Position numbers and translations under genes: made by a program. The notes beneath the pieces are model-generated. The model ran no database searches and was not told where the DNA came from. It saw only the letters and a list, made by a program, of their open reading frames with translations. Source: Siphonodentalium dalli (Eukaryota > Mollusca > Scaphopoda > Gadilida > Siphonodentaliidae). Taken from it: a stretch of DNA of 64,000 bases. Shown one piece after another: positions 33,470 to 44,230 of this stretch. Numbering within the stretch: the first letter of the stretch is position 1; each line of letters starts with the position of its first letter. The DNA is taken from the NCBI GenBank assembly GCA_032622095.1, contig CP136064.1:170318310-170382309 (forward strand), in the 5' to 3' direction.

Positions 33470-33933
33470 TTAAAGGCCCACTTAATTTTCGAGTCGCCAA
33501 TTATTTTTTTATAGTGACTTGATATACGGTTTTAATAACAATCTATGCCATAAAATATGATTAAAATGCTATAATTCATCACTATATATTTGAAACATCT
33601 GTGTCTCAGAAGATGCCCACAGAGAAATAGAAGACTTCCCCCCTCTGTCACCCGGAATGTAACATAATTCAAACTTTTTCAATGGAAGGGGAAGAACTCT
33701 ATCTTTAATATATAGAGTTATTCCCCCTGCATTGAAAATAATACTGATTTCTACTTCAATATTGATGACAAAACGCGTTGGCAACTCAACAAAAACAACA
33801 TGTAAACATTTTATTACACCGGATAAGTTGATAATACAATGTTTTGGAGCTTCCTCTTTCAAATGGTATATATAATATGGTATATATTTTATATAATTTA
33901 ATCTGGGGGTTCGAAAATTAAGTGGGCCTTTAA
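33470..33933. mobile_element. TTAA-flanked MITE, family G copy 1
   Basis: The left end TTAAAGGCCCACTTAATTTT and right end AAAATTAAGTGGGCCTTTAA form ~23-bp inverted termini (extending to CGA/TCG). The 464-bp body is non-coding; the minus-strand open frame at 33569-33949 runs out of the element and is fortuitous. A truncated copy is at 26620-26767. Confidence 0.8.
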
Positions 33934-35088
33934 TTGTGAGACGAAACACTCTGATAAGATTATATAAGCATGGTCGTTTGGTGGTAACAATATATTCGTC
34001 ACATTATACCCGTGTAATCGAGAAAATGTCTATTCAAGTGGAAGCGAGCAAGGAAGTGATGTATCAAACAACAGGACATGTCCAAGCGTTGACGAATGTC
34101 GTATCAGTGCACCATGTGAGATCTCAATACAAACTTAATCCGGCTGGCGGATATCCGGTTGCTATAAACGATTGACAGCGTGCGTAATCAAGGCCGAAGT
34201 TAAATAATTATGGTATTCAGAATGAAGAAAAATGGAATTCGAAATGTATTTAATGTATTGCAAGAACGAATGGATTCATGCAATTTGCAATCTACTTATT
34301 TTGTCTCGTGGTCAAACTCTCATGGCCACAATCAGTCCGCATAAAGAGTTTCATGTGAAAGCTCTCCCAGCGCGCGAATCAGAACGATGATTTAAAAATA
34401 TAACATTAGACTCCCCGGTCTATCGGGAAAACAGAATATTCATTTGCGATTTATATGGAATTATCCATATGTTGTGTGTTTTAGTCAATTCTAAACCACA
34501 AGGTTGTTGGTCCGCATTTGGTTTATATTCTCATTTTACTTAGTGTCTCGCGATAACCGGCATGTTGATTCCTAAGTAATTATCGATAAATTGTGATTAT
34601 GACTACTTCTTTAGGAAACTCTGATGACAGTTGTAATTATATAATTACAATTTATTTCTTAAGATATTGGCTCAGTCGCGACCGAAAAAAAACACACGCA
34701 GTATAGCATTGTAGCGAAAAATTATAAGCAATTCCCATTTCGTGGAACATGTGAATTTCCAACACGAGGACCCATTGACAACAGCTGATTTGACACAGCT
34801 GATTTGAGTTATCTTGAAAAGCACTCCAGTGCAGCTTAAATTATTTTTTAATGACTCAGGTATTATGCACGTTCGTCACGTGTGGTGGTAGTTAAAGCTT
34901 CTGTGCCATCTAAACGTTCCATTGGTTGAGTCACTTCTGCCAATATTCGTTTATCTGTTGCCACGACAAGATGGTCAACTATGCGTACATCATACGTGAG
35001 TATGAGCTAGACAACGTCACATATCATTAAAGATTGCCCATCTCTTCCGGACCTCAATAACAACAAAAAAAGTGATGTATTCGTGAAC
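33934..35088. other. Stretch without recognised genes
   Basis: A small direct repeat of ACAGCTGATTTGA lies at about 34782-34807. Nothing else is recognised. Confidence 0.45.
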
Positions 35089-35342
35089 AATATCTTAAGG
35101 GTCAGAAGCACGTTTGGCCAAAAAATCCTGGTATTTCTAAATTGATTTTCTCAAAATCTGTCAGGAATTTATTTGTGAAATTTAGTACAAGCTATTTATA
35201 TATCTAATTATAGTGATACAATATCTTAAGGGTCAGATGCACGTTCGGCCAAAAATTCCTGGTATTTCTAAATTGATTTTCTCAAAATCTGTCAGAAATT
35301 TATTTGTGAAATTTGGTTCAAGCTATTATTGTGATACAATAT
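35089..35342. repeat. Tandem duplication of ~128 bp
   Basis: CAATATCTTAAGGGTCAGA begins both units (about 35089 and 35220). They share GGTATTTCTAAATTGATTTT and CTCAAAATCTGTCAG. The second unit has a 10-12 bp deletion near its end. Confidence 0.85.
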
Positions 35343-36174
35343 TTAACTATCGAACAATCGGTTAATATAAACTCATTTACTTCACTTCTTTGGCATGGAA
35401 AATATTTAAAATTGCACCGTTTTCAGGTACAAAGAACATCTGTAAATTAGATATGTTTCAAAAGTGCAGTCCATATATCCATGATATCATATATGAAGAT
35501 CATGAGAGAAGACTTAATTTTTCTTGATTCATGAAATGTTATGATTATTTTCACTTAAAAAGACAACTAACCACAAATAATTTTCTATATTTGAGAATGT
35601 TCATGTTATTCATGTTGTTCATTGGAAAATTGGGCTGAGATGAGTTCTGGGTCATGCCTTCATGACCAATTTAATGCTGACCGCCATATCTCTCAACATT
35701 GTGGCCTAATTTCCAGTTGAATGTGCACTGCTTGAGTGGACCACACTACATTTCAACTTTTGTTTTCGTTGGGCTGGAATATTTGTGACTGCTTTATTCT
35801 TCATTATACTATATGGGGTATGACACTATATTATGCAATTAAAAATCTAACTCCACATAATGATACAAATGAAGCCCCCTCTCATGGAGCCAAGACAATA
35901 AGCTGTTTGGTGATTGGAGTGTTGTGTGGAATTATTAATTATTCTAGTAGTTCTTGGTACCGAAAGGGAAACAAAGAACATAATATTTTCAGCATCTCAA
36001 ATGTTTTAAATTCCATTGTGTTTGTCACATCTTAATCACTGCTTAGATTCTGCAAACAATGAAGATGATGCTATGTGAAATTCAAGATTTTTCGCCAGAT
36101 AGATCCAGAGAAATCCTTTGTTGAAAATCTCTTGCCATATTTGGCTGTATTTATGCAAAACGAGCATCTCCATC
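35343..36174. other. Stretch without supported genes
   Basis: A 99-codon open frame at 35736-36035 starts at a non-ATG codon and has no recognisable domain, so I do not annotate it as a gene. Confidence 0.4.
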
Positions 36175-36589
36175 TTAAAGGTACTCAATCCGATCAGACG
36201 CTCCTAAATCACTATTTCTTTGGCTTCGGGGGGGGGGGGTAAAATATATGATTCTAGTCGAGGAACCTACCCATCAAAGCTCAGAGTGATCAGATATCGA
36301 TTTTTGAAGTTTATTATTTCCATTGTTTTTGGGCCACAAGCACGATGAAGTTTGAGGTCAAACGGACGGTCTTGCAGATAAAGATGGATAGCTCTAAAAT
36401 CAAGTGGTCATTATTACCACTTGATTTTAGAGTTATCCATTTTTATCTACAAGACAGTCTGTTTGACCTCAATATCTGATCACTCTGAGCTTTGATGTGT
36501 AGGTTCCTCGACTCGAATCAAATATTGTTTACCCCCGAAGCCAAAGAAATAGTAATTTAGGAGCGTCTGATCGGATTGAGTACATTTAA
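36175..36589. mobile_element. TTAA-flanked MITE, family A copy 4
   Basis: Begins TTAAAGGTACTCAATCCGAT and ends ATCGGATTGAGTACATTTAA (one change in the terminus). Near-palindromic, centred on ATTATTACCACTTGATTTTA. A G-run expansion (GGGGGGGGGG) lies at about 36229. Confidence 0.8.
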
Positions 36590-37387
36590 GCGAAATGGTA
36601 TTTACTTTGATGGAGAGGGCTAATAAGATAGACTTCTCCCTCTTGTTGCGACCAGAATGAATGCGCCTGACGTTTATGTTGTAAAAGTAGCCAGTAAAAC
36701 TGCCACGAAAGGTTGTGTTTACCAGAAGATAAATTCGAAATAAAATCAAATTAATTGATAGAAGTGTTTCCGAGCATGATTGTGTCTTCGACACATGATT
36801 CCCATCGGTTACATATTAAAATATATCTAATCCGTCCCATATTAAATATTAATTTATTTACTAATCGATTGGATACCAGGGGGCACGACGTGTGTAAGAT
36901 TCATGTATATAAAAACTCGCATATCTACAATAATCCGGAACGGTGATGAAATAAATACTTAATCGGAGGGGTGATTAGATATTATTTAATAACTAATCCC
37001 AACCACAGGGGATACATAATATGCACGTTCATGATCACTTTAGTAATCAAGATAAATTAAGACTGATCTTAGGATTAATTGAGGATTAGTATTGACTAAA
37101 TAACGGAGATATTTGAAGAAGTATTTTAACGAATGTTATACCCTCACCTCGCTCAACTCCACCCACCTAATAGGAAAATTTGACTTATGTATTGCCAAAG
37201 TTGATCACTTGTGGTCTTGTAAATTATTTCATAGAAAGCTCCGTTATAGTCAAAGTGCGTTCTATGTAGAATTATCCAGGCCATGCGCACGGGTGTAGAT
37301 ATCAAACAATATGTGATCCTCCGATAGCTAAGGTATCATATAATATGTGACCCTCGTCTCAGGAGTCACTCGTGGTTCAATGAAGGC
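36590..37387. other. Stretch without recognised genes
   Basis: ACGGAGATATTTGAAGAAGT near 37102 recurs near 37501, linking this stretch to the next repeat block. No coding signal is supported. Confidence 0.45.
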
Positions 37388-37469
37388 AGGATCATATATC
37401 AAAATGAGACGATATGGTGATCCCATGAAAAGGGGATCCCCATATCCTCTCATTTCGATATGTGATCCT
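37388..37469. repeat. Hairpin with 37-bp arms
   Basis: The left arm AGGATCATATATCAAAATGA ends GATATGGTGATCCC. The right arm GGGATCCCCATATCCTCTCA ends TTCGATATGTGATCCT. About five mismatches and an 8-nt loop. Confidence 0.8.
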
Positions 37470-37492
37470 AAAATAAGAAAATATTTATATTA

Positions 37493-37692
37493 ACTAAATA
37501 ACGGAGATATTTGAAGAAGTGTTTTTGACGAAATAACGGAAATATTTGAAGAAGTGTTTTAAAGAGCGTAGCCCAAACCTCTCAGAAGTGTTTTAAAGAG
37601 CGTAGCCCAAACCTCTCAGAAGTGTTTTAAAGAGCGTAGCCCAAACTCTCTCTCCCCCTCTCTCTCCCCCTCTCTCTCCCTCTCTCTCTCCC
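37493..37692. repeat. 34-bp triplication followed by CT-rich simple repeat
   Basis: Three copies of GAAGTGTTTTAAAGAGCGTA plus GCCCAAACCTCTCA start at 37551, 37585 and 37619. A CTCTCTCCCC run follows to 37692. A related AAATAACGGARATATTTGAA pair precedes them. Confidence 0.85.
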
Positions 37693-38190
37693 TTTTTGTG
37701 CGAAGTGTTATTTTGAAAATAAGGAACAAATTGTACATAATCCATGGATGATTGGAAGGATAGATTAACATTGCTGATAACTAAAATATGGTGAAAGTCT
37801 ATTTAAATATCTAGGTCATTGAACATGCATAATAAACAAGCCGATACATAATGCATTGTATTGCAAACTGTCAACCATATACTGAGTTGATTATATTGAA
37901 AATAAAATCCGGCACAAATCTAATATTAATGCATAATTCAATAATCCCACGTTATAAGTGTAAAATTTAGCCTATATCTTTCAAATTGTCAATAGCCTGA
38001 AAAGAAATGTCAAACCGTTCAAATGAATACACGTGGCAGTTATGGTATATGCCTTATCCTGTTATCCATTCTCTTCATATAGATCGTTTAAATGTTTTTT
38101 TTCTTCTATTCTGATCACCATGCCTCCAACTAAACTCTGATATGCGCGCTGGAACTACTTATACTGATCTGGGTGATGAATACAATTATA
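37693..38190. other. Stretch without recognised features
   Basis: AT-rich; no gene or repeat was identified. Confidence 0.45.
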
Positions 38191-38194
38191 TCAT

Positions 38195-39015
38195 TATTGG
38201 TTCAGCTGTAGAGGGTACACCAAAAACCAGTAAACCGATCGGCACTAAAAGGACTAAGTCCCCGAATTTCAATCCCAGTTTCAACCTGGGCTACTGCATC
38301 GTAACTAATTGTCCATACACTACATGTTGTTGCCACAGTTGTATACTGGTGACGAAGAAGCAACTGATGTCTGCCCTTCGCTTAATTGTACATCTTTGGA
38401 GAGAAAAAATATATTCTAGCTTTTATCTTATAAATACATTGAAAGTTTCGAGCGAAAACAAATGTCGTTTGAGCCCAGACGGGATAGGCGTTAAACGCGT
38501 ATCAAGAGGAATGGTATATCAAGTTATGAACTATACGCTTCCTTATTGTATTCTACCATATAAGTCTTGCCCCGGTCGGTTCACTGTATGTCTTTTGCTG
38601 TCCCCTCTGCAGATAAACCAATATAAGCCGAAAAGTCTGCGAATTCCAATCCAAATTTCCATCTGGGCTATTTCATCGTAACTAATTGTTAAATACACTA
38701 GATTTTGCAGCCTAAGTGTATAGTGGTGACGAAGAAGCAACTGTCCTTCGCTTAGGTATACATATTTTAAGCAACAAAATATATTCTATAGCTTTTATCT
38801 GAAATATATTGAAAACTTTCGAGCGAAACAAAAATCGTTTTAGACCAGAGTGGATAGGCGTTAAACGCTAATCTAGATGAATGGTATATCAAGATATGAA
38901 CTACACTTCCTTATTGTAATCCACCGTGTGGTTTACTGGTTTTTTGCTTTACCCTCTGCAGCTGAACCAAAATAATCCGGAAAGGACTAACTTCAATCCC
39001 GTTCGAAAATCGTCC
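38195..39015. repeat. ~375-bp tandem unit, two full copies plus partial, exon-like
   Basis: GTGACGAAGAAGCAACTG, GATAGGCGTTAAACGC and CCCTCTGCAG recur in the same order at about 38349/38727, 38480/38850 and 38603/38951. A partial earlier start lies near 38220. CCCTCTGCAG looks like a splice acceptor. It is followed in each copy by a short related open stretch (CCAATATAAGCCG.AAAG and CCAAAATAATCCGGAAAG), so this may be a multiplied exon upstream of the GPCR. No product is recognised. The 179-codon frame at 38142-38681 spans this repeat and is not supported as a gene. Confidence 0.55.
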
Positions 39016-39535
39016 CGACTGAAATTCAGATTGAAATTCAAAGCTATCGATCGAGTAATTTCTCGAAGCTGAGCAAAGTTGACCAAAGTTGCGGCGAGAC
39101 ACCGCCAACTCCCCTGTCGCCACGACCATGATCTCGCCGTCTATAATTGTTATAGCTAAACGATTACAGAGGATATAGGCTCTTACCCGGCTAATGTATA
39201 AAGACCCCGACTACAAGTACAGAATAATTCATATTATTTTGTGGGAAATGTTCAGATAATAAAATCAACAACGACCGTTTGTTGAACTTATTATTTGAAC
39301 ATTTACTAATGGTACTACGAGTCAATGAGTATTTAGTACAGAAAGGGTTAACGTTGTTTTCTCCACCGTAATTACATGTTACATATATATATAAAGTCGG
39401 ATAGATCAAACGCATTTCAGAATAGCCACAAAAATGCATATTATTCGCGAGATCGGTTTAGGCACCTCCCACCCCAAACCCACAAACCCACTCATTGTAA
39501 ATGTAAATATGTTTATCCTATATATGATTTTGACT
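39016..39535. other. Sequence immediately upstream of the segmental duplication
   Basis: ATTCATATTATTTTGTGGGA followed by AATGTTCAGATAA near 39228 resembles the 3' flank of GPCR copy 1 near 43952. No gene is supported. The GPCR's 5' exons, if any, should lie here or further left. Confidence 0.4.
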
Positions 39536-39688
39536 ATTTTTCTTCGCCATTTTGTATGAATAAAATTATTGTAAACCGGGAGAGGGGCCAAGTGAGTTTT
39601 TGTAACTTGTCCCCAATCCAGTTTGTATTATATCAATATACAAATAAAATATGTTTAAAGTATACTATATACATTCCCTCTTTGACAG

Positions 39689-42600
39689 GCACTCTGGTGG
39701 TTCTCTCCTTATTGTCGCCAGAGGAAACATTCACCAGGTCTCCACCGAAAAATCCAGCGGCGAATGCTGTTTTTATGACTAGCAGTGGTTCATCCCAAAG
39801 TAAGTCTTCGACGTGGAGAAGACTTCCAAAGCGCTTTCAAAGGAAATCGAGTAAAACGTCAGCCACGGATAGAAATATATGGATGACTACCCAAAGAAAA
39901 TGGATCACCGCCTTGAAAGTAACGACTGATTTTCCACGAAAGAAAGACAAACAAAACCAAGCCACAGTCATAGGTTCACGACATTTGGTTAATACGAACC
40001 AAGTGGTAGTGACTACTGCCACTGGGTCTACATATACCACGCTACGAACAGGAGCTCCAGAAACCCGAGCTCCCGCAACACAAGACTGGACCGATGACCT
40101 TTCAAACAAATTGCTCGCATAACGACATATAATCCGGACACACCGAATACTGCTACAGAAAAATTGAGTAGAACAATTCCCAAAAAGTGGATAACCAGTC
40201 GATCATTAAAAACAATTTCTCAACACAAATGGGCTGCAGAACAATTGCAAGGTCACTGGCCCATCGTTCGCGAAATGACACCTGTCGCACGCACAGAAAG
40301 CGCTCGAAGAATCCGCACCACGGATTTGGTATTAGAACCAAAAGTGGATCCACGAATAACAACCGATGTTACTGATGTTACATTTACAACCACTGTTCCA
40401 ATGGTTGTAGCAACTACTCTGACAAGTGGTTCTACAACTAATGTAGCAACACGTTTTACTATGACAACAGCTAGTGCAAGTACTGCAGTCACCGCTGTTA
40501 CAACTACTGTGACAATCGATGGTTCAACTACTGGGACAATCGCTGAGGCAGTAGCTACTGTGACTACGTTGTTACAACTACTGTGACCACCGCTGTTACA
40601 ACTACTATGGCAACAGCGTTTAGAGCCAGTGTGATAACTAATGGTCCAACCGCTGTTACAACTATACTGTGCCAACGGCTGTCACAACTACTGTGCCAAC
40701 AGCTGTTACAACTACTGTGTCAACAGCGTTTACAGCCACCAGTGTGATAACTAATGGTCCAACGGCTGTTACAACTACTGTGCCAACTGCTGTTACAATT
40801 ACTGTGACAACCGCTGTTACAATTACTGTGACAACCGCTGTTACTGTGACAACAGCTGTCACAACTAGTGTGGCTACCGCTGTTACAACTACTATACCAA
40901 CCGCTGTTACTGCGACCGCTTTGGTTACATGGACTACGGGACCGACACCAAAACCTGTGAGAATATATAGCGCTGGACCATGCACGTGGGACAGATGTGG
41001 CACATACATCTCAGCTTCACCGTGTGGATGCGATGTCGACTGCCTTTTTCACGGAGACTGTTGTATGAATTATGTTTTCGTCTGTTTGAGGATATATAGC
41101 ATCGAAAAAGCAGTTGATCTAATTGAGCGTGGTTTCAACATCACACCTGGCGACAACTATGGTATCGAAAATTTTAAGTACAAGATGTGGTTCTCGGCTG
41201 ATAGTGCGATGCGTGAGGTACGTAATGACACAAATGTTGCTGTGAATTTAATTACCATCCCTTTGGTCGACCAGTGCCAACGAGGATTGCATTTCACTCA
41301 ATGGAAAAAATTGCTTTGTGAACTACCGAAAATTGACGACCCATACAACATATTAGTGTCCTTCGTTGACATCCCACATATTACGTTTAAGAACATTTAT
41401 TGTGGCATATGTAATGGTTTCGACAGTGATGGTCTAGTACCATGGAAGAAATCCGCACGGTGTTCAGATTCGATATATATCACGAACGACTCTATATGGG
41501 AGACAAACTACGAACAGTGTGTTATCAAGTACTCATACGCGGGAATCATAGATGTAGAACGGATAAGGACGACCCGGTCGTGGAAAGAACGCTCAACAAT
41601 GGTATGTGATAATGAACGGAGCAAAACACTCGGTGTTGTGAATCCCGACGCCCAGGTTTTATGCACTATTTTTCACGATGAAGACGAAGACTCTTTGAAA
41701 TTTCCATGTGCTGTCGTATTAGATGGATGGGAACACATTGATTATACAGTGAGGAATAGCTATTGCCTTGTGTGTGTTGTGGTATGGTACGATCTGCGTC
41801 GCCTCGCCGACAGAACCAAGTTCCCCTCCCCCTTTGCCACCAGGTATAGACGTTTTATTCAACTTCGATATTTCAGATATTACGAGCATCCAACATGGCG
41901 AACAAACCCCTCTTATCACATGCTCTGACGATCAGATATTCCTTGCGAGCATGGGTCGATGTGTAAACATACCATCGCGTTGTTTCCCATCGTCCGGAGT
42001 TGCATGCACCAGCGATGAATTGAAGAACAAAACTGGACAAATTTATGTGAGCCCAAACAGACAATATTACATAAAATATTTCATGACTGAACCAATCGAG
42101 ACATTACTTGGTAGACATTCCACAGATATTCGCATTGGACATTTCTTATCACATCTGAACAGCCAGTTAGAAACACTTGTTAATTTTTCAGGTGAAGGGG
42201 GCGGACAGCCACGTATGACGTTTTACGAACGCACCAACTGCGTGAACTATACATGGGATTATGTTCGTTTTATGAAAATGAATGCAAATGCTTCTGATGA
42301 GAAACATAGCGGACATAGACCTCCTCTGGAAACTCTGTTATTTAAACCAATTCTCGTGTTTCCCTATTACAACACCGAACATTGTGTCAAGACTCCGGAT
42401 TTACAGCTGAACGAGTCCTTCGCATATTTACCTCAATCGAATGTGATGAAAGTTTCCGTTAGAACAGATAACATCTACAAAATTAAGAAATTATTGAAGG
42501 GAGGTTTTCCAAAGAACATTATACCCGGTCAAATCACAGTAGTTCTGACCAACATCGACAAGATACCACTAGAGTGCAAGTCAGGAGAGACAACTCTACT

Positions 42601-43784
42601 TTGCAACACATAATTCATCGAAGCAACAGCACACAATCAGAGCGGCTATCTTTACCTCGATGGTTCTGTTTTCGCATCTTTGCTGCACATTCCATTTGAA
42701 GAAGTTGTTTTTTCCACACGGGATGTTCATTGCAAAACATTGGCACTAGTTTGTCTACATTATCCAGTTGATCTCAGGTTCGATATGGTACAGTTAAGTG
42801 GTAACATTAGCATTTACAACGGCACAACCATTATTCTGAAAGGCACAACACTTGATCTTACTGGATCGGACTTCGAAGTTAGAGATCAGACACTGTATAT
42901 ATGCGCGTCCAATCTTACAGACATCGCACGGTCACGTGGTCAGTCAACAAGGACTATACTGTCAAACGTTCTACTTGGATTCTCTGTTCTCTCACTTTTG
43001 TCGACAATAGTGGTCTATCTTTCTTGCAAGAAACTTCTGAACCTACCAGGAAAATGTCTTGTTGCTTTTGCTTCTTGTTTGATTATTGCGCAAATTCTCT
43101 TGTTTTTGACAACCACCAACCACAAGGAAGTATGCTATTTTATCGCTGTTTCCCTCCACTGGTTCTTGTTAGCATCTTTCTCGTGGGTAACCATTATCTC
43201 GTTTGACTTCAGAAGAACGTTCGTCAGCAGCACACCAACTGGGAATCCATCAAGAACATTTATACGTTACATCGACCCTTCCAACGACGGTCACAATAAT
43301 GTCCGTCATTCTCGACTTTGTTCGCCCAGGAGGGTTCCACATCGGTTATGGCGACGGTGGCATTTGCTGGATATCTGTACCCATGGCAACAGTGTGTATG
43401 TTTGCTCTGCCAGCCTTACTTACATTAATGTACGACGTCGTCTGCTTCATTTGGATCATTGTTTCGATTGAAAGACAAGCCGGCCAAACTGCCATAATAT
43501 TGCATCGAAACCCGGATAAGAGAAGATATTTCGCATACGTGAGAATAGCATCGATCATGGGTCTGACTTGGATTTTCGGGTTTCTCTCATCGTTCACGGG
43601 CATCGAGGCGTTAGGCTATCTCTATGTAATCACCAACAATTCTCAGGGAATCTTTGTAGCAGCATCGTTTCTTATAAAGAAGAACGTTTATGACTGCATT
43701 AAGGAGAAGTTTAGCTCTAAGCAACAATTTGAACGACCGGCAAAAGATTCGGAAGGAACTGGCACAGCCTCTACATCTTTGTGA
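39689..43784 (+). pseudogene. Somatomedin-B / methuselah-like GPCR, broken (copy 1)
   Basis: The frame opens after the splice-acceptor-like CCCTCTTTGACAG. Order: a basic Ser/Thr region; a Thr-rich stalk (about 40380-40935); a somatomedin-B domain (about 40976-41089; cysteines in CGTYIS, CGCDVDC, GDCCMNYVFVC); a large cysteine-containing ectodomain (41090-42950); seven transmembrane segments (42950-43680) with family-2 signatures SLHWFLLASFSWVTIISFD, ICWISVP and GLTWIFGFLSS; then a short cytoplasmic tail. SFSWVTIISFDFRRTF and the absence of a clear GPS motif point to the methuselah-like group. Breaks: frame changes near 40095-40122, 40567, 40660, 41790 and 43275, and an in-frame TAA at 42611-42613. 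All recur in copy 2. No signal-peptide exon is seen. It could instead be a live gene carrying shared assembly errors. Confidence 0.85.
40380..40935 (+). repeat. 24-bp minisatellite encoding the Thr-rich stalk (copy 1)
   Basis: Repeats of about ACCGCTGTTACAACTACTGT G encode 8-residue TAVTTTVP-like units typical of an O-glycosylated stalk. A 1-bp loss (ACTACGTTGTTACAAC, about 40567) and a 2-bp gain (ACAACTATACTGTGCC, about 40660) change frame inside the array. Because of the composition, the antisense strand is also open; I regard that as a shadow. Confidence 0.85.
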
Positions 43785-44228
43785 CTTCTTCGTCAGTTTT
43801 TCGTGACAATTTAACTCTTTTTTGTTTACCAAATGTACTCTCATCAGTTAAACACGTATACATTTGAATAGTCCAATTTTCATCTGGGCGGATCGATGTT
43901 TATGAAACATAGGCAGACGGCAGACACTGCCAGACATAATTATGTAGAATGATTCATATTCGTTGATGGGAAATGTTCAGATAAGATCTTCTGAACATTT
44001 CATGAGGCAATAAGTTTACAGTAAAGGAATGGTTTAATAATATGCCGTTAATATTTCTGGACAGACAGGAGACGTTATGTTGTCTTATGTGCATATACCA
44101 TATATGTAATGTGTTGTGTGTAGGTTTAAACGCCGACATATCTACATTGAACCATTCACAGTGACTAAAGTATGTTGTTTCACAAGAATGTGTGTTGGGA
44201 CCTGTCCTGTTCATTTTGTACACAGAAC
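43785..44228. other. 3' flank of GPCR copy 1
   Basis: No canonical AATAAA is evident. GGGAAATGTTCAGATAAGAT followed by CTTCTGAACATTTC (about 43976) is a small imperfect palindrome. A relative lies near 39238 on the other side of the gene. Confidence 0.4.
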
Positions 44229-44230
44229 TA

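Noticed and set aside
33569-33949. 126-codon minus-strand open frame
   Set aside because: It crosses the terminus of the family G MITE and includes its inverted end; no domain.
35736-36035. 99-codon plus-strand open frame with a hydrophobic stretch
   Set aside because: Non-ATG start, no family resemblance, no splice context that I can defend.
38142-38681. 179-codon plus-strand open frame
   Set aside because: It runs through the ~375-bp tandem unit; the second unit does not keep the frame open, which argues against coding constraint.
40253-41009. Long minus-strand open frames rich in Val/Thr opposite the GPCR stalk (and at 53933-54689)
   Set aside because: They are shadows of the 24-bp Thr-rich minisatellite; no start context, domain or independent support.
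41770-41860. Short intron explaining the frame change in the GPCR ectodomain
   Set aside because: The only GT..AG pair (GTATGG to CCGACAG) would give an intron of about 30 bases, too short to be credible; a simple frameshift is more likely.
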